DNA of 64,000 nt from Anaerocolumna cellulosilytica. Its GTDB lineage: Bacteria > Bacillota > Clostridia > Lachnospirales > Lachnospiraceae. A program made the translations under genes and the position numbers. The stretch is from assembly GCF_014218335.1 (NCBI RefSeq), contig NZ_AP023367.1, forward strand, positions 1,613,501-1,677,500, written 5' to 3'. The notes under the pieces are model-generated. The model was not told the origin of the DNA, ran no database searches, and worked only from the letters and a program-made list of their open reading frames with translations. Below are positions 8,649 to 17,770 of the stretch, piece after piece (positions within the stretch are counted from its first letter, which is position 1; every line of letters starts with the position of its first letter).

Positions 8649-9239
8649 ATGATTGCGGTTATATTAGCAGCCGGTTTATCTAAACGGTTTGGTGGTAAAA
8701 AGCTTTTGAAAGAAATACAGGGAAAAGCGATGGTACTCCATGTGACAGACCTTGTAGGTAATATGGACTTTGAACAGAGGATTTTGGTTTATTCCGATGA
8801 AGCAGTGTTAAATAAAGTAAAGGATAGTTGCGGATGTGCTTATGACTATCAATTTTTCTATAATAGGCAGGCAGAGAAGGGATTAAGTACATCTATAAGA
8901 CTTGCCTTGGAAACTCTAGCAGGCGATAACAAAGACACCGGCATTATCTTCTTTGTTGCGGATCAGCCTTTTGTAGATGAAACTACGGTAAAAGTTCTAT
9001 GTGAAGCTTATAATGAGGGAAAGGGCTCGATAATCGTTCCTTTGTATGGTCAAAATAGAGGAAACCCGGTGGTCTTTTCAAATAAATGGATAGAACAGCT
9101 TAAAAATCTGGAAGGTGATGTAGGCGGACGTATTATCATAAGAGAGAATCCGAAAGAGGTATGGGAGGTTCCTCTTGTTGATGATAGAATAGGCAGAGAT
9201 ATTGATACGATAGAAGACTACCACGCCCTATTTAGGTAA
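8649..9239 (+). CDS. mocA: Molybdenum cofactor cytidylyltransferase-like protein (MocA/YgfJ)
   Basis: Nucleotidyltransferase that probably adds CMP to molybdopterin to form the cytosine dinucleotide cofactor used by bacterial xanthine dehydrogenases. It has 197 residues and is cytoplasmic. The N-terminal ILAAGLSKRFGGKKLL is the nucleotide-binding loop of the GT-A NTP-transferase fold, and FVADQPFVD in the middle is the metal-binding strand with DQP. GNPVVFS and the terminal DIDTIEDY also match MocA/YgfJ. Two ATGs occur at 8646 and 8649; the second has better spacing from GAGGTGAG. The gene abuts yqeC and precedes yqeB, the standard order in SDMH clusters. The choice of CTP over GTP is from family knowledge, not read from the sequence. 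Confidence 0.9.
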   Translation: MIAVILAAGLSKRFGGKKLLKEIQGKAMVLHVTDLVGNMDFEQRILVYSDEAVLNKVKDSCGCAYDYQFFYNRQAEKGLSTSIRLALETLAGDNKDTGIIFFVADQPFVDETTVKVLCEAYNEGKGSIIVPLYGQNRGNPVVFSNKWIEQLKNLEGDVGGRIIIRENPKEVWEVPLVDDRIGRDIDTIEDYHALFR

Positions 9240-9284
9240 ATGCGAAACAGCTATGTGATTTAGACGAAAGGATATAAAACGGGA

Positions 9285-10097
9285 ATGAAGATACAGAATA
9301 ACCTTGTCGTGGTAAGAGGGGGAGGAGATCTGGCAACAGGAGTTGCTTATCGGTTAATTCGATGTGGTTTTAAGGTAATAATACTGGAGATAGAAAAGCC
9401 AACGGTTATACGTAGAACCGTAGCTTTTGCGGAAGCAGTATATCATGGCGTGGCTGTAGTGGAAGGTATACAGGCAATAAGAGTTCAGAATGCAGAAGAA
9501 GCCATACATTGCGTAACAAAAAATATGGTTCCGGTGGTAGTGGACCCTGCCGGGGACACGCTTCCTGTATTTAAACCTGATGTTCTGGTGGATGCGATTC
9601 TTGGGAAAAGAAATCTGGGTACCCGTCTTAATATGGCACCTATAGTAGTGGGGTTGGGGCCGGGCTTTTGTGCGGGAGAGGATGTACATGCAGTAATTGA
9701 GACCAACAGAGGGCATAATCTGGGTCGTGTTTTTCTTGAAGGGACAGCGGAGCCTGATACAGGTGTTCCGGGCGTAATCGGAGGCTTTGATTACCAAAGA
9801 ATATTAAGAGCCCCTAAAGACGGAGTGATTCGAACCGTGAAGGAAATCTGTACAACAGTACAGTGCGGAGAAGTTATTGCCTATGTAGAGGATTTACCCA
9901 TTGTCTCCCACCTTGAAGGGGTACTTCGTGGACTTATAACCGATGGATTGTGGGTAAAGAAAAACCTCAAAGTAGGAGATGTGGATCCCAGATGTAAAAT
10001 CGAATATTGTTATTCCATATCGGATAAAGCACGTGCCATTGGAGGTGGTGTGCTTGAAGCAATTCTGTATTTATTAAAGAAAGAAGGGACCGGCTGA
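9285..10097 (+). CDS. yqeB: Selenium-dependent molybdenum hydroxylase system protein YqeB
   Basis: Second marker protein of the SDMH trait, 270 residues. The N-terminus (VVVRGGGDLATGVAYRL) is a Rossmann-like nucleotide-binding motif, followed by RTVAFAEAVYHG and later VGLGPGFCAGEDVHAVIETN and RGH motifs characteristic of the family. Its reaction is unknown; genome neighbourhood studies tie it to maturation of the labile selenium cofactor. A fairly weak AAAGGA (9267-9272) lies 12 bases before the ATG. The stop at 10097 is one base from the start of the xanthine dehydrogenase gene, so the two are tightly coupled. A possible lipoyl-like or barrel C-terminal segment (GVIRTVKEICTTVQCGE, VAYVEDLPI-type) is suggested by its repeated beta pattern, but this is tentative. 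Confidence 0.92.
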   Translation: MKIQNNLVVVRGGGDLATGVAYRLIRCGFKVIILEIEKPTVIRRTVAFAEAVYHGVAVVEGIQAIRVQNAEEAIHCVTKNMVPVVVDPAGDTLPVFKPDVLVDAILGKRNLGTRLNMAPIVVGLGPGFCAGEDVHAVIETNRGHNLGRVFLEGTAEPDTGVPGVIGGFDYQRILRAPKDGVIRTVKEICTTVQCGEVIAYVEDLPIVSHLEGVLRGLITDGLWVKKNLKVGDVDPRCKIEYCYSISDKARAIGGGVLEAILYLLKKEGTG

Positions 10098-10098
10098 T

Positions 10099-12711
10099 AT
10101 GAAATTCGTACACATAAACGGACAGGATTACTCATGGGAAATTGATATGTTCTTAATGGATTTTCTTAGGGAAGAACTGAATATTACATCAGTAAAGAAT
10201 GGCTGTAAGGAGGGAGCCTGTGGCACCTGTACTGTTATCATAGATGGTAAAATGGCCCGTGCCTGTATTCAGAAGTTATCCAGACTTGAAGGTAAGAAGA
10301 TTTTGACAATCGAGGGGTTTACAGAACGGGAAAGAGCGGTATTTACTTATGCATTTGCTGTCTCAGGGGCGGTACAGTGCGGGTTTTGCATTCCTGGTAT
10401 GGTAATCAGCGGGAAATGTCTGATAGACCAAAACCCAAGCCCTACCAGAGAGGATGTAAAGCAGTCTATCCGAACAAATATATGCAGATGTACCGGTTAT
10501 AAGAAAATAGAAGACGGTATACTTCTGGCAGCAAAAATGTTCTTAGATTATTCTGAAATACCAGACATAATTCAGACAGGCAAGGTAGGGGAGCGAACCT
10601 GTCGTGTGGATGCTGTACCCAAAACACTTGGGACTGCTAAATACACGGATGACTATAGATTTGAAGGTATGCTCTACGGTAAGAATGTATTCAGTAAATA
10701 TGCCAGAGCGAAGATAGTAAAGATTGATATAGAAAAAGCACTATCCTTGCCGGGGATAGTTGCGGTGTATACTGCCAAGGACATTCCAGGAAAGCGTTAT
10801 ATCGGACATTTGGCACAGGACTGGCCGGGAATGATTGACATAGGGGAGGAAACCAAATGCTGCGGAGATACGTTAGCAATGGTAGTGGCAAATACAAAAG
10901 AGCAGGCCATAGCAGCTGTAAAGGCAGTTGAAGTAGAATATGAAGAACTTACCCCCATTTGCTCTCCGGAAGAAGCAGCAAAACCAGATGCACCGCAGAT
11001 TCATGGAGAAGGGTTTATGCAGTTTGGTAAATTTATTATTCCGGAACATAATTTGCTTGACCATGAAGAAGTGAAAAGAGGTGATGCAAAAACTGCACTT
11101 GAGAACGCCAAGTATATAGCCGAGGGAACATTTTCCCTGCCGCCTACAGAACACGCCTTCATGGAGCCGGAAACAGCTGTGGGAGTCCCTGATGGAGACG
11201 GCATATTGGTGATAACAGGAGGACAAGGAATTTACGACGAATATCATGAAATCAGTAATTATCTGGGACTTCCCATGGAAAAGGTAAGGATTCAGAGTGC
11301 CGTGGTAGGTGGTGGTTTTGGCGGGAAAGAGGATATGAGTGTCCAACATCAGGCAGCTTTGTGTGCCTATCTGACAAAACGCCCTGTTAAGGTATTCTTT
11401 AGCAGACAGGAAAGCATTCATTACCATCCCAAAAGACATGCCATGGAAATTTACTGTAAAATCGGCTGTGATGAAAATGGAATCTTACAAGGTATGATGG
11501 CAAGGCTTATTTCGGATACGGGAGCATACGCTTCCCTTGGAGGTCCCGTACTGCAAAGAGCCTGTACCCATATCGGAGGACCTTACAACTACCAGAACAT
11601 TGATGTGGAGGGGAATGCTTATTACACCAATAATCCTCCCGGCGGGGCATTCAGAGGTTTTGGCGTAACGCAATCCTGTGCCGTCGTAGAATGCCTTATG
11701 AACCAACTGGCAGAACAGGCAGGAATATCCGGCTGGGAGATACGCTACCGTAATGGGATTAAACCCGGTCAGTGCCTGCCAAATGGTCAGATTGCAGATA
11801 ACGGCACTGCTATGATGGAGACTCTCAATGCGGTAAAAGAGGAATTTGAGTATTATGAAGCGCATCCAGATTATTATGTGGGGATAGCTTCGGCAATGAA
11901 AAATGCCGGAGTTGGGGTAGGAGTTCCAGATATCGGTCGCTGTAACTTAAAGATAATAGATGGAAAAGTTCATACCAGATCCTCCGCCGGTGCTATTGGG
12001 CAAGGAGTTCAGACTGTTTTTATGCAGATGGTATGTGAATGTAGTGGACTGACACCTGAAGATATCGTAGTGGAACACCCAGATACCAGATATACCCCGG
12101 ATTCCGGTACCACAACTGCTTCTCGTCAGACCGTATTTGCCGGTGAAGCTGCCAGAAGAGCTGCTCTTAAGTTGAAGATGGATTTGGATAAGGGATATAC
12201 ACTTACTAATTTGGAAGGAAAAGAGTATATAGGAGAGTTTGAATTCAAGACAGATCCCATCGGTTCTGCGAAAACCAACCCGGTCAGCCACGTTGCTTAT
12301 GGTTATGCCACACAGTTATTTATCCTTGATAAGGAAGGAAAGGTAGTAAAGGTAGTAGCAGCTCATGATGTAGGGAGAGTCATAAATCCCTTGGCCGCAG
12401 AGGGCCAGGTAGAAGGTGGAGTTGCCATGGGACTAGGATATGCTTTAACGGAGAATTTTCCGCTAAAAGACGGCATACCGCAGGTAAAGCTTGGAACACT
12501 GGGGCTTTTTAAGGCCAATCAAGTACCTCCCATAGAGGTACATTTACTTGAGAAAAATAACCCAGATATTGCGTTTGGTGCCAAAGGTGTAGGAGAAATC
12601 GTCTGTGTAATGGGAGCACCTGCCTGTCAGAACGCCTATTATAAGAAAGATGGTGTTTTTCGGTATAAATATCCTTTAGAAAATACGTATTATCGTAAAT
12701 CCAAAGCCTGA
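10099..12711 (+). CDS. Selenium-dependent xanthine dehydrogenase, fused [2Fe-2S] and molybdopterin domains
   Basis: An 870-residue catalytic enzyme that should hydroxylate xanthine or a related heterocycle at a molybdenum centre. Residues 1-80 hold the first [2Fe-2S] domain (Cys36, 41, 44, 56) and residues 85-150 the second (Cys94, 97, 129, 131). There is no FAD domain. From about residue 165 the aldehyde-oxidase/xanthine-dehydrogenase catalytic domains follow, with GGGFGGKED, AFRGFGVTQ and the glutamate-bearing GAKGVGEI near the C-terminus. The FeS-Mo fusion without FAD, immediately after yqeB, fits the Se-dependent XDH family. The selenium is a labile ligand, so no UGA selenocysteine codon is expected and none is present. 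The FAD-bearing subunit at 2552-4045 could supply electron transfer to this chain, which is inference. It is the last gene of the operon. Confidence 0.93.
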   Translation: MKFVHINGQDYSWEIDMFLMDFLREELNITSVKNGCKEGACGTCTVIIDGKMARACIQKLSRLEGKKILTIEGFTERERAVFTYAFAVSGAVQCGFCIPGMVISGKCLIDQNPSPTREDVKQSIRTNICRCTGYKKIEDGILLAAKMFLDYSEIPDIIQTGKVGERTCRVDAVPKTLGTAKYTDDYRFEGMLYGKNVFSKYARAKIVKIDIEKALSLPGIVAVYTAKDIPGKRYIGHLAQDWPGMIDIGEETKCCGDTLAMVVANTKEQAIAAVKAVEVEYEELTPICSPEEAAKPDAPQIHGEGFMQFGKFIIPEHNLLDHEEVKRGDAKTALENAKYIAEGTFSLPPTEHAFMEPETAVGVPDGDGILVITGGQGIYDEYHEISNYLGLPMEKVRIQSAVVGGGFGGKEDMSVQHQAALCAYLTKRPVKVFFSRQESIHYHPKRHAMEIYCKIGCDENGILQGMMARLISDTGAYASLGGPVLQRACTHIGGPYNYQNIDVEGNAYYTNNPPGGAFRGFGVTQSCAVVECLMNQLAEQAGISGWEIRYRNGIKPGQCLPNGQIADNGTAMMETLNAVKEEFEYYEAHPDYYVGIASAMKNAGVGVGVPDIGRCNLKIIDGKVHTRSSAGAIGQGVQTVFMQMVCECSGLTPEDIVVEHPDTRYTPDSGTTTASRQTVFAGEAARRAALKLKMDLDKGYTLTNLEGKEYIGEFEFKTDPIGSAKTNPVSHVAYGYATQLFILDKEGKVVKVVAAHDVGRVINPLAAEGQVEGGVAMGLGYALTENFPLKDGIPQVKLGTLGLFKANQVPPIEVHLLEKNNPDIAFGAKGVGEIVCVMGAPACQNAYYKKDGVFRYKYPLENTYYRKSKA

Positions 12712-12743
12712 TACTAGTAAGTAACAGCAAAGTAAAGCGAAAA

Positions 12744-12773
12744 CACGGAAGCAATAGTCTATCTGCTTCCGTG
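12744..12773. terminator. Intrinsic terminator between convergent genes
   Basis: A perfect 10-bp stem (CACGGAAGCA with its complement) around a 10-base loop. On the minus strand it is followed by TTTT, so it best terminates the LOG gene; on the plus strand the U-tract is poor, yet it is the only stem after the SDMH operon. Confidence 0.7.
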
Positions 12774-12841
12774 CAATTAAAACTACAATAACTCTTATTA
12801 GAAGTACACAATGTTTCAATATTCGTACATAAGTAATCAAT

Positions 12842-13423
12842 TTATATTTTTAATTCATTCCATTTTTGTTCCATAACAGGCGGAACATATTCTTTCATCA
12901 TATTCACAAGTTCTGCCGGATTGGAGGATACAAGCAAAAGTTTTAGATTGGATTCCTTCATAAACCCTTCTTTTATGGTGTTATGAAGCAGAGAAATAAC
13001 AGGGTCGTAAAAGCCTTTTATATTAAGGAGCCCGATGGGCTTTTTATGAATTCCAAGCTGTGCCCAGGATAGTATTTCAAAAAGTTCTTCAAAGGTTCCG
13101 ATTCCTCCCGGCAGTGCAATAAAACCATCTGACAAATCAGCCATTTTCTTTTTTCTTTCATGCATATCTTCTACATAAATCAGATGAGTAAGCTGTGTAT
13201 TTACAACATTTTCAGGAAATAGGTTTTTTGGCATTACACCGGTTACCTTACCGTTCTTTTTTAGTACTTGATTGGAAAGCTCACCCATTAATCCAAGTCG
13301 GGAACCACCATAGACTAAGTCTATATTATTCTGTACAAGAACGTTACCTAATTGAAGTACGCTTTCTCTATATTCGACTCTGCTGCCTGGGTTAGAGCCT
13401 AAATAAACACATATATTTTTCAT
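12842..13423 (-). CDS. LOG-family protein (TIGR00730 Rossmann fold, nucleoside-5'-monophosphate phosphoribohydrolase-like)
   Basis: A 193-residue cytoplasmic protein of the LOG family, whose characterised members release the base from nucleoside 5'-monophosphates. The signature PGGIGTFEELFE and the preceding MHERKKKMADLSDGFIALPG carry the conserved Arg and Glu residues. The N-terminus (KNICVYLGSNPGSR) is the usual first strand. The ATG at 13421-13423 follows AAGGAG (13432-13437) at eight bases; an in-frame TTG two codons earlier is less likely. It is divergent from the LysR gene at 13543 and converges on the SDMH operon. A purine link with the neighbouring operon is tempting, but many genomes carry LOG genes without such context. 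Confidence 0.9.
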   Translation of the reverse strand: MKNICVYLGSNPGSRVEYRESVLQLGNVLVQNNIDLVYGGSRLGLMGELSNQVLKKNGKVTGVMPKNLFPENVVNTQLTHLIYVEDMHERKKKMADLSDGFIALPGGIGTFEELFEILSWAQLGIHKKPIGLLNIKGFYDPVISLLHNTIKEGFMKESNLKLLLVSSNPAELVNMMKEYVPPVMEQKWNELKI

Positions 13424-13455
13424 ACACAAAACTCCTTATAGATTAACTTATAGTA

Positions 13456-13484
13456 TTACTTGTTGCATACTGCTTCATTATAAT
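13456..13484 (+). promoter_or_regulatory. Probable promoter of the LysR gene
   Basis: TTACTT (13456-13461), 17-base spacer, TATAAT (13479-13484), in the 119-base divergent region between the LOG and LysR genes. Confidence 0.55.
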
Positions 13485-13542
13485 GTATAAATAGGTATAA
13501 GTAAAATAATAAATTTTGTTAGGAGGTATATTAAAATATTAT

Positions 13543-14427
13543 ATGTATGTTAATTTAGATCTTTATAAGATTTTTTATATTACTGCAAAATCAGGAAGTA
13601 TATCAAAAGCAGCTAAGGAACTGTTTACCTCCCAGCCTGCCATCAGCCAGTCAATCAAACAATTAGAAGAAAAGCTTGGCGGGCAGTTGTTTTACAGAAC
13701 CCCGAAAGGTGTATCACTAACCGTAGAAGGGGAATATTTATTCCGTCACGTAGAACCAGGATATGGCTTGATGGAGACCGCAGAACGCAAATTTATGGAA
13801 CTAAAGCAGATGAGCACCGGACAGCTAAGAATCTCCGTATGCAGTGCAATATGTAAATATGATTTATTGGAGTCTATAGGACAATATAACCAACGTTATC
13901 CGAATATTCAGGTTCATATAAAGGATGAATCAAGTAAGGTAATAGCAAGACAATTGGACTTAGGTGAAATTGATATAGGCGTATTGAATTTGAATGGAAT
14001 AGATGAGAATAAATTTGATGTAATAAAGATATTTCAAATGCAGGATTGCTTTGTTGCAGGAGAAAGATATAAAAGTTTGAGTGAAACAGATCTGACTCTT
14101 CAAATACTTGCAGAAGAATACCCAATTATCATGCTTCAAAAGGGTGGCAATACAAGAGCCTTTCTTGACCAGTATTTTAAAACCCATGGCATTGATTTAG
14201 TACCGCAAATAGAGTTGAGTAATATGGATTTAATAGTTGAATTTGCCATAAAGGGATTAGGTATTGCCTGTGTTATAAAAGATTATGTTCAAAGAGAATT
14301 GCATAGAGGGCTATTATACGAGTTAATGGTTAAAGAGCGAATACCACCAAGAAGTCTAGGAATGGTCACAAAGAAGGGGATACCGCTTTCTACAGCAGCC
14401 CAGAAATATGTAGATATGCAAGTGTAA
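13543..14427 (+). CDS. LysR-family transcriptional regulator
   Basis: A 294-residue LysR-type regulator. Residues 1-62 form the winged helix-turn-helix: LDLYKIFYITAKSGSISKAAKEL, then TSQPAISQSIKQLEEKLGGQLFYRTPKGV. The rest is a substrate-binding-like effector domain (LRISVCSAICKYDLLESI, DIGVLNL, LIVEFAIKGLGIACVIKDYV). The ATG at 13543 begins exactly where homologous proteins begin, but AGGAGG (13521-13526) is 16 bases away, longer than ideal; no better start is visible. It is transcribed divergently from the LOG gene, the classic position for a LysR target, so autoregulation and control of LOG are plausible. It could also act on the SDMH operon. Effector unknown. Confidence 0.9.
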   Translation: MYVNLDLYKIFYITAKSGSISKAAKELFTSQPAISQSIKQLEEKLGGQLFYRTPKGVSLTVEGEYLFRHVEPGYGLMETAERKFMELKQMSTGQLRISVCSAICKYDLLESIGQYNQRYPNIQVHIKDESSKVIARQLDLGEIDIGVLNLNGIDENKFDVIKIFQMQDCFVAGERYKSLSETDLTLQILAEEYPIIMLQKGGNTRAFLDQYFKTHGIDLVPQIELSNMDLIVEFAIKGLGIACVIKDYVQRELHRGLLYELMVKERIPPRSLGMVTKKGIPLSTAAQKYVDMQV

Positions 14428-14582
14428 ACTCATTAGGATGTCGCTTATTATAGGGCTTATTGTTCATATCATCTCATGGAAGGCAGTATTACAATAATGG
14501 TTAGGGATTTTAATATCCAACCCTAGACCTATGTTTTGTAATCGAAAAAGTCATATCATAAAGTAGTGAAAGGAGTATTAGG

Positions 14583-15092
14583 ATGAGTTTCAGACAAACA
14601 CTGTTGTCCCAGAATAATGGGAAAGGGACCCCAAAGCAGGTATATGAGCTTTTAGCAGAGAAGCAATATTACCTTGCATACTCCATGGCGAAAAGCCTCG
14701 AAATACAACAACCTTCGACTCCGTTATACATGAATATCGCCTTGTGTTTAACTCGTATCGGGGAAGAAAAAGAAGCAATTGTTTACCTGCAAAAGGCCTT
14801 TCAGTTAAATCATGGGGTTCCGGATACATCAAATAATCAATTTTCCTTGCGGGATTTACAATTTCTAAGAGCAGAAGATGAAGATGAAGCCTATTTAAAA
14901 CCTCTGAATCCCGAGGTGGAGTATCCTTTGACGCTGCTTGATTTTAGAATTGAACTTTTACTTTTACACCTGTATATGTGCAGTAAAAATATAGATGCAA
15001 TGAAACGTATTATCAGTAAATACAGGCGGTTTCAGTTGGGAAGTATTGATAAGGCAATTCAGTATATAGAGAGGATACAAGAGAATGAATGA
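14583..15092 (+). CDS. Tetratricopeptide-like helical repeat protein
   Basis: A 169-residue cytoplasmic protein with paired helices typical of TPR folds: QVYELLAEKQYYLAYSMAKSL, then PLYMNIALCLTRIGEEKEAIVYLQKAFQLN, the clearest repeat. The C-terminal part (LDFRIELLLLHLYMCSKNIDAMKRIISKY) is another helical pair. No catalytic motif or signal peptide is seen. The ATG at 14583 follows AAAGGAG. It overlaps the next gene by eight bases (ATG at 15085 inside its 3' end), so it is translationally coupled to the ankyrin protein. This suggests the two products work together. Function unknown; the module may be a protein-interaction scaffold. Confidence 0.75.
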   Translation: MSFRQTLLSQNNGKGTPKQVYELLAEKQYYLAYSMAKSLEIQQPSTPLYMNIALCLTRIGEEKEAIVYLQKAFQLNHGVPDTSNNQFSLRDLQFLRAEDEDEAYLKPLNPEVEYPLTLLDFRIELLLLHLYMCSKNIDAMKRIISKYRRFQLGSIDKAIQYIERIQENE

Positions 15093-16602
15093 TACACAAA
15101 TGTTAATTCTTCATTTACAACAGTATTATGAAGCCAAGAAACAAACAGATGAAAACAGTCTTGCTTTTTATCAGCAAATTAAGGATAAAGATGCTATCGA
15201 TGAATATAACAAAGGGTGTAGTCTGCTGCATATAGCGGCAGGCAATGGAGATATAAAAGCCGTTAAATATTTACTGGAACAGGGTGCAAAGGCGGCGGTT
15301 TTTGATTCTTATGGGGGAACACCTCTGCACTACCTGGCAGAAGAAAACCGTATACTTGTGTGTACAGAGGAAACAATAGAGGAGATTGCGAAGCTGCTGT
15401 TAGAGGCACGGGTCAGTACGTTTCGAAAAAATGACCAGGGTCATTGTGCGTATCATATTGCTGCAAAACATGCCAATGTTACCTTGATTAAAGTTTTAAT
15501 TAAACATAATGTAAAAATGACTTTGACCAATCAAGCTGGAAACACAGCACTACATATTCTGGCAGAAGAGGCCGGAAGAAATCAAAATGCTTTCCAGTAT
15601 ACCCGAGATGAGGAATCAAGGAATAAGCTAAAAGAAAAAGAAAATAAATATTTTGAAGCTGCAAAGTTATTGGTAGAGTATGGATTAGATATCGATGCAT
15701 TAAACGGTGAACACAAGAAAGCTTATGAAATTGCTGCGGGGTACAGTTGTGGGAGAATAGCTATAGTGCTGCGAGGTGAGTATGATGAGTGTGATGAAGA
15801 ATTACAATTGAAAATTGCCAGCAAAGGTAAATTTCTTCACCAGGCAATTAAGGATGGGGATATAGAAGCAGTAAAAGCTTTAATCGAACTGGGGGCAGAT
15901 GTGAACGAAGTGTATCAAGAACCTCCTTTTTCTTTTCAGACGCCTCTGGCAGTGGCCTGTATGCAAATGCAATGTGAGTGTGTGGAGCTTTTGCTTAAGG
16001 CAAAAGCAGATCCAAATTTCAGAACGGGTGAAGAAGAACGGTCCGCCTTATATTGGATGATAAAGTATTGTCATTATAATGATAATTATTACAAAGAAAA
16101 GCGGTTGGACCGCGTGCTGAAAGCATTGATAGATGCAGGTTTGGAATTAAATGCACCTGTTGACAGGAATCAGAATACAGCCATAGGCTGTGCCTATAGC
16201 CCCAGTGTCGGTGTTACCAGAGATTTCAGTTATGGAAGTTTTAGTGAATTGTTTGTAAATACATATCTCTCACTTGGAGCAGACGGTACTATAAAAAATA
16301 ATCAAGGCAAAACACCCCTTATGGAATTTGTTGAAAATTCCTATTATGCCCGTGAGAATGCCTTGTTGGGTCTTCTAGAACATGGTGTGGATGTTTCTGT
16401 AAAAGATAACCGTTCAGAGACTGTTTTAATGAAGGCTGCAAGAAATAGAAATCATGTGGTAATGGTTCAACTGGTTGAATTGATGAGCAATTTTGGGAAT
16501 TTAGATATTCAGGCGGTGAATGAGGAAGGCAAGAGTGCCCTTGATATTGCCGCAGAAAGTAACAATGAAGAGCTTCTTAAGTGGATGTTAGAAAAGATAT
16601 AA
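15085..16602 (+). CDS. Ankyrin-repeat protein (505 aa)
   Basis: Protein-interaction scaffold built of ankyrin repeats. Clear units read SLLHIAAGNGDIKAVKYLLEQGA, GTPLHYLAEE, HCAYHIAAKHANVTLIKVLIKHN, GNTALHILAEEAG, KFLHQAIKDGDIEAVKALIELGAD, TPLAVACMQMQCECVELLLKAKAD and further weaker units to the end. Together they make roughly eight to ten repeats, some interrupted by long insertions with charged helices (around residues 165-200). No signal peptide, membrane segment or enzymatic domain is present, so it is likely cytoplasmic. Its start overlaps the end of the TPR-like gene, and a second ankyrin gene follows at 16698. Partners and function are not evident from the sequence. Confidence 0.9.
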   Translation: MNDTQMLILHLQQYYEAKKQTDENSLAFYQQIKDKDAIDEYNKGCSLLHIAAGNGDIKAVKYLLEQGAKAAVFDSYGGTPLHYLAEENRILVCTEETIEEIAKLLLEARVSTFRKNDQGHCAYHIAAKHANVTLIKVLIKHNVKMTLTNQAGNTALHILAEEAGRNQNAFQYTRDEESRNKLKEKENKYFEAAKLLVEYGLDIDALNGEHKKAYEIAAGYSCGRIAIVLRGEYDECDEELQLKIASKGKFLHQAIKDGDIEAVKALIELGADVNEVYQEPPFSFQTPLAVACMQMQCECVELLLKAKADPNFRTGEEERSALYWMIKYCHYNDNYYKEKRLDRVLKALIDAGLELNAPVDRNQNTAIGCAYSPSVGVTRDFSYGSFSELFVNTYLSLGADGTIKNNQGKTPLMEFVENSYYARENALLGLLEHGVDVSVKDNRSETVLMKAARNRNHVVMVQLVELMSNFGNLDIQAVNEEGKSALDIAAESNNEELLKWMLEKI

Positions 16603-16697
16603 GGTTAAGAAAAAATAGTCAAGTATAGAAAGGATGCCGCATAGTGATTCTTTTATCCTGTTTTAGTTGTGGCAGTATCACATGGACTGTGATATAA

Positions 16698-17684
16698 ATG
16701 GGTATCAGTATGGATAATAATATATTTATAACAGCGTGTAAAAATGGACAAAAAGGTGTTGTTCTGGCACTTCTGAAAAAGGGAGGCTTTGATGTAAATA
16801 AACGTGATTCTTTGGGAAATACTGCCCTATATTATGCTTCCGGAAAAGGTGCCAAAGATATTGTAAAAGCTATCTTGGAGGCAGGAGCAGATGCAAGTCT
16901 TGCAAATAATAACAGCAATACACCGCTGCATATTGTCTCCCAAAGCGGTAATAAAGATATTATAAAAGCATTGCTGGAGGCGGGTGCAGATATTAATGCA
17001 ACGGATAACCAGGGAAAAACTCCGCTTATTTATACAGTAATTGCAGGAAGAACAGAAACAGCAAAAACTTTACTAAAAGCAGGAGCGGATAAAACCTTAA
17101 AAGACAATCAGGGATTATCAGCCATTGATTATGCCACTTCTGCAGGACTGAGAGACCTTATTGAGTTACTGCAATATAGTGGTCAGAATAAAGATGCAAA
17201 AGGAAATACCCCTCTTCATCAAGCTTGTTTCAATGGACAAAGTGAAGTGGTACAAGTTCTGTTGAAACATCCGGATGTTATGATTGATGCGTTGAATGAT
17301 GCAGGTGATTCACCATTAAATATTGCATGCCGTATAAAAAGTGTTGTCATAGTAGAAGAGCTGTTAAAACACAAGGCGGATACAAATCTTAAGCTGTTAA
17401 ATGGGAATGCACCTTTGCATTTTCTTGCACATCAGGGAAATCAGGCAATAGGTAAGTTGCTGATAAAATATGGAGCAGATGTCAATATTAAGAATGAAAG
17501 CAGTGAAACACCATTAATTGTTGCCGCACTTTCAGGAAATAACGATTTTGTGAATTTATTAATCGAGCATGAAGCTGATGTAAAGGCTGTTGATAATACG
17601 GGACATAATGCACTTTACTATGCTAGTGAAGGCGGATATACAGAAATTGTGGAGTCCCTCCTCACTGCTGGTTCAGATATGTAA
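16698..17684 (+). CDS. Ankyrin-repeat protein (328 aa)
   Basis: A compact ankyrin protein with about nine regular 33-residue units. Examples are GNTALYYASGKGAKDIVKAILEAGAD, NTPLHIVSQSGNKDIIKALLEAGAD, KTPLIYTVIAGRTETAKTLLKAGAD and SETPLIVAALSGNNDFVNLLIEHEAD. The units are more regular than in the preceding gene, suggesting a continuous solenoid. No enzymatic domain, signal or membrane segment. The ATG at 16698 lacks a clear Shine-Dalgarno; the next in-frame ATG at 16710 is no better. It lies 95 bases after the first ankyrin gene on the same strand and is followed by a strong terminator, so it closes this three-gene unit. It is not an obvious duplicate of its neighbour at the sequence level. 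Confidence 0.9.
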   Translation: MGISMDNNIFITACKNGQKGVVLALLKKGGFDVNKRDSLGNTALYYASGKGAKDIVKAILEAGADASLANNNSNTPLHIVSQSGNKDIIKALLEAGADINATDNQGKTPLIYTVIAGRTETAKTLLKAGADKTLKDNQGLSAIDYATSAGLRDLIELLQYSGQNKDAKGNTPLHQACFNGQSEVVQVLLKHPDVMIDALNDAGDSPLNIACRIKSVVIVEELLKHKADTNLKLLNGNAPLHFLAHQGNQAIGKLLIKYGADVNIKNESSETPLIVAALSGNNDFVNLLIEHEADVKAVDNTGHNALYYASEGGYTEIVESLLTAGSDM

Positions 17685-17770
17685 TATAAAAATTGTAAGA
17701 TGCGTCACAGGATTGAGCTTTTAAACAATACAGAATTCAATAAAATAAGTAAGAGACGAGAGATGACATA

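Noticed and set aside
9354-9797. Open frame on the minus strand inside yqeB
   Set aside because: Antisense frame overlapping a well-recognised gene, without ribosome site or family features.
10873-11439. 188-codon antisense frame inside the Se-dependent xanthine dehydrogenase
   Set aside because: Composition is that of a shadow frame; the sense frame carries clear catalytic motifs.
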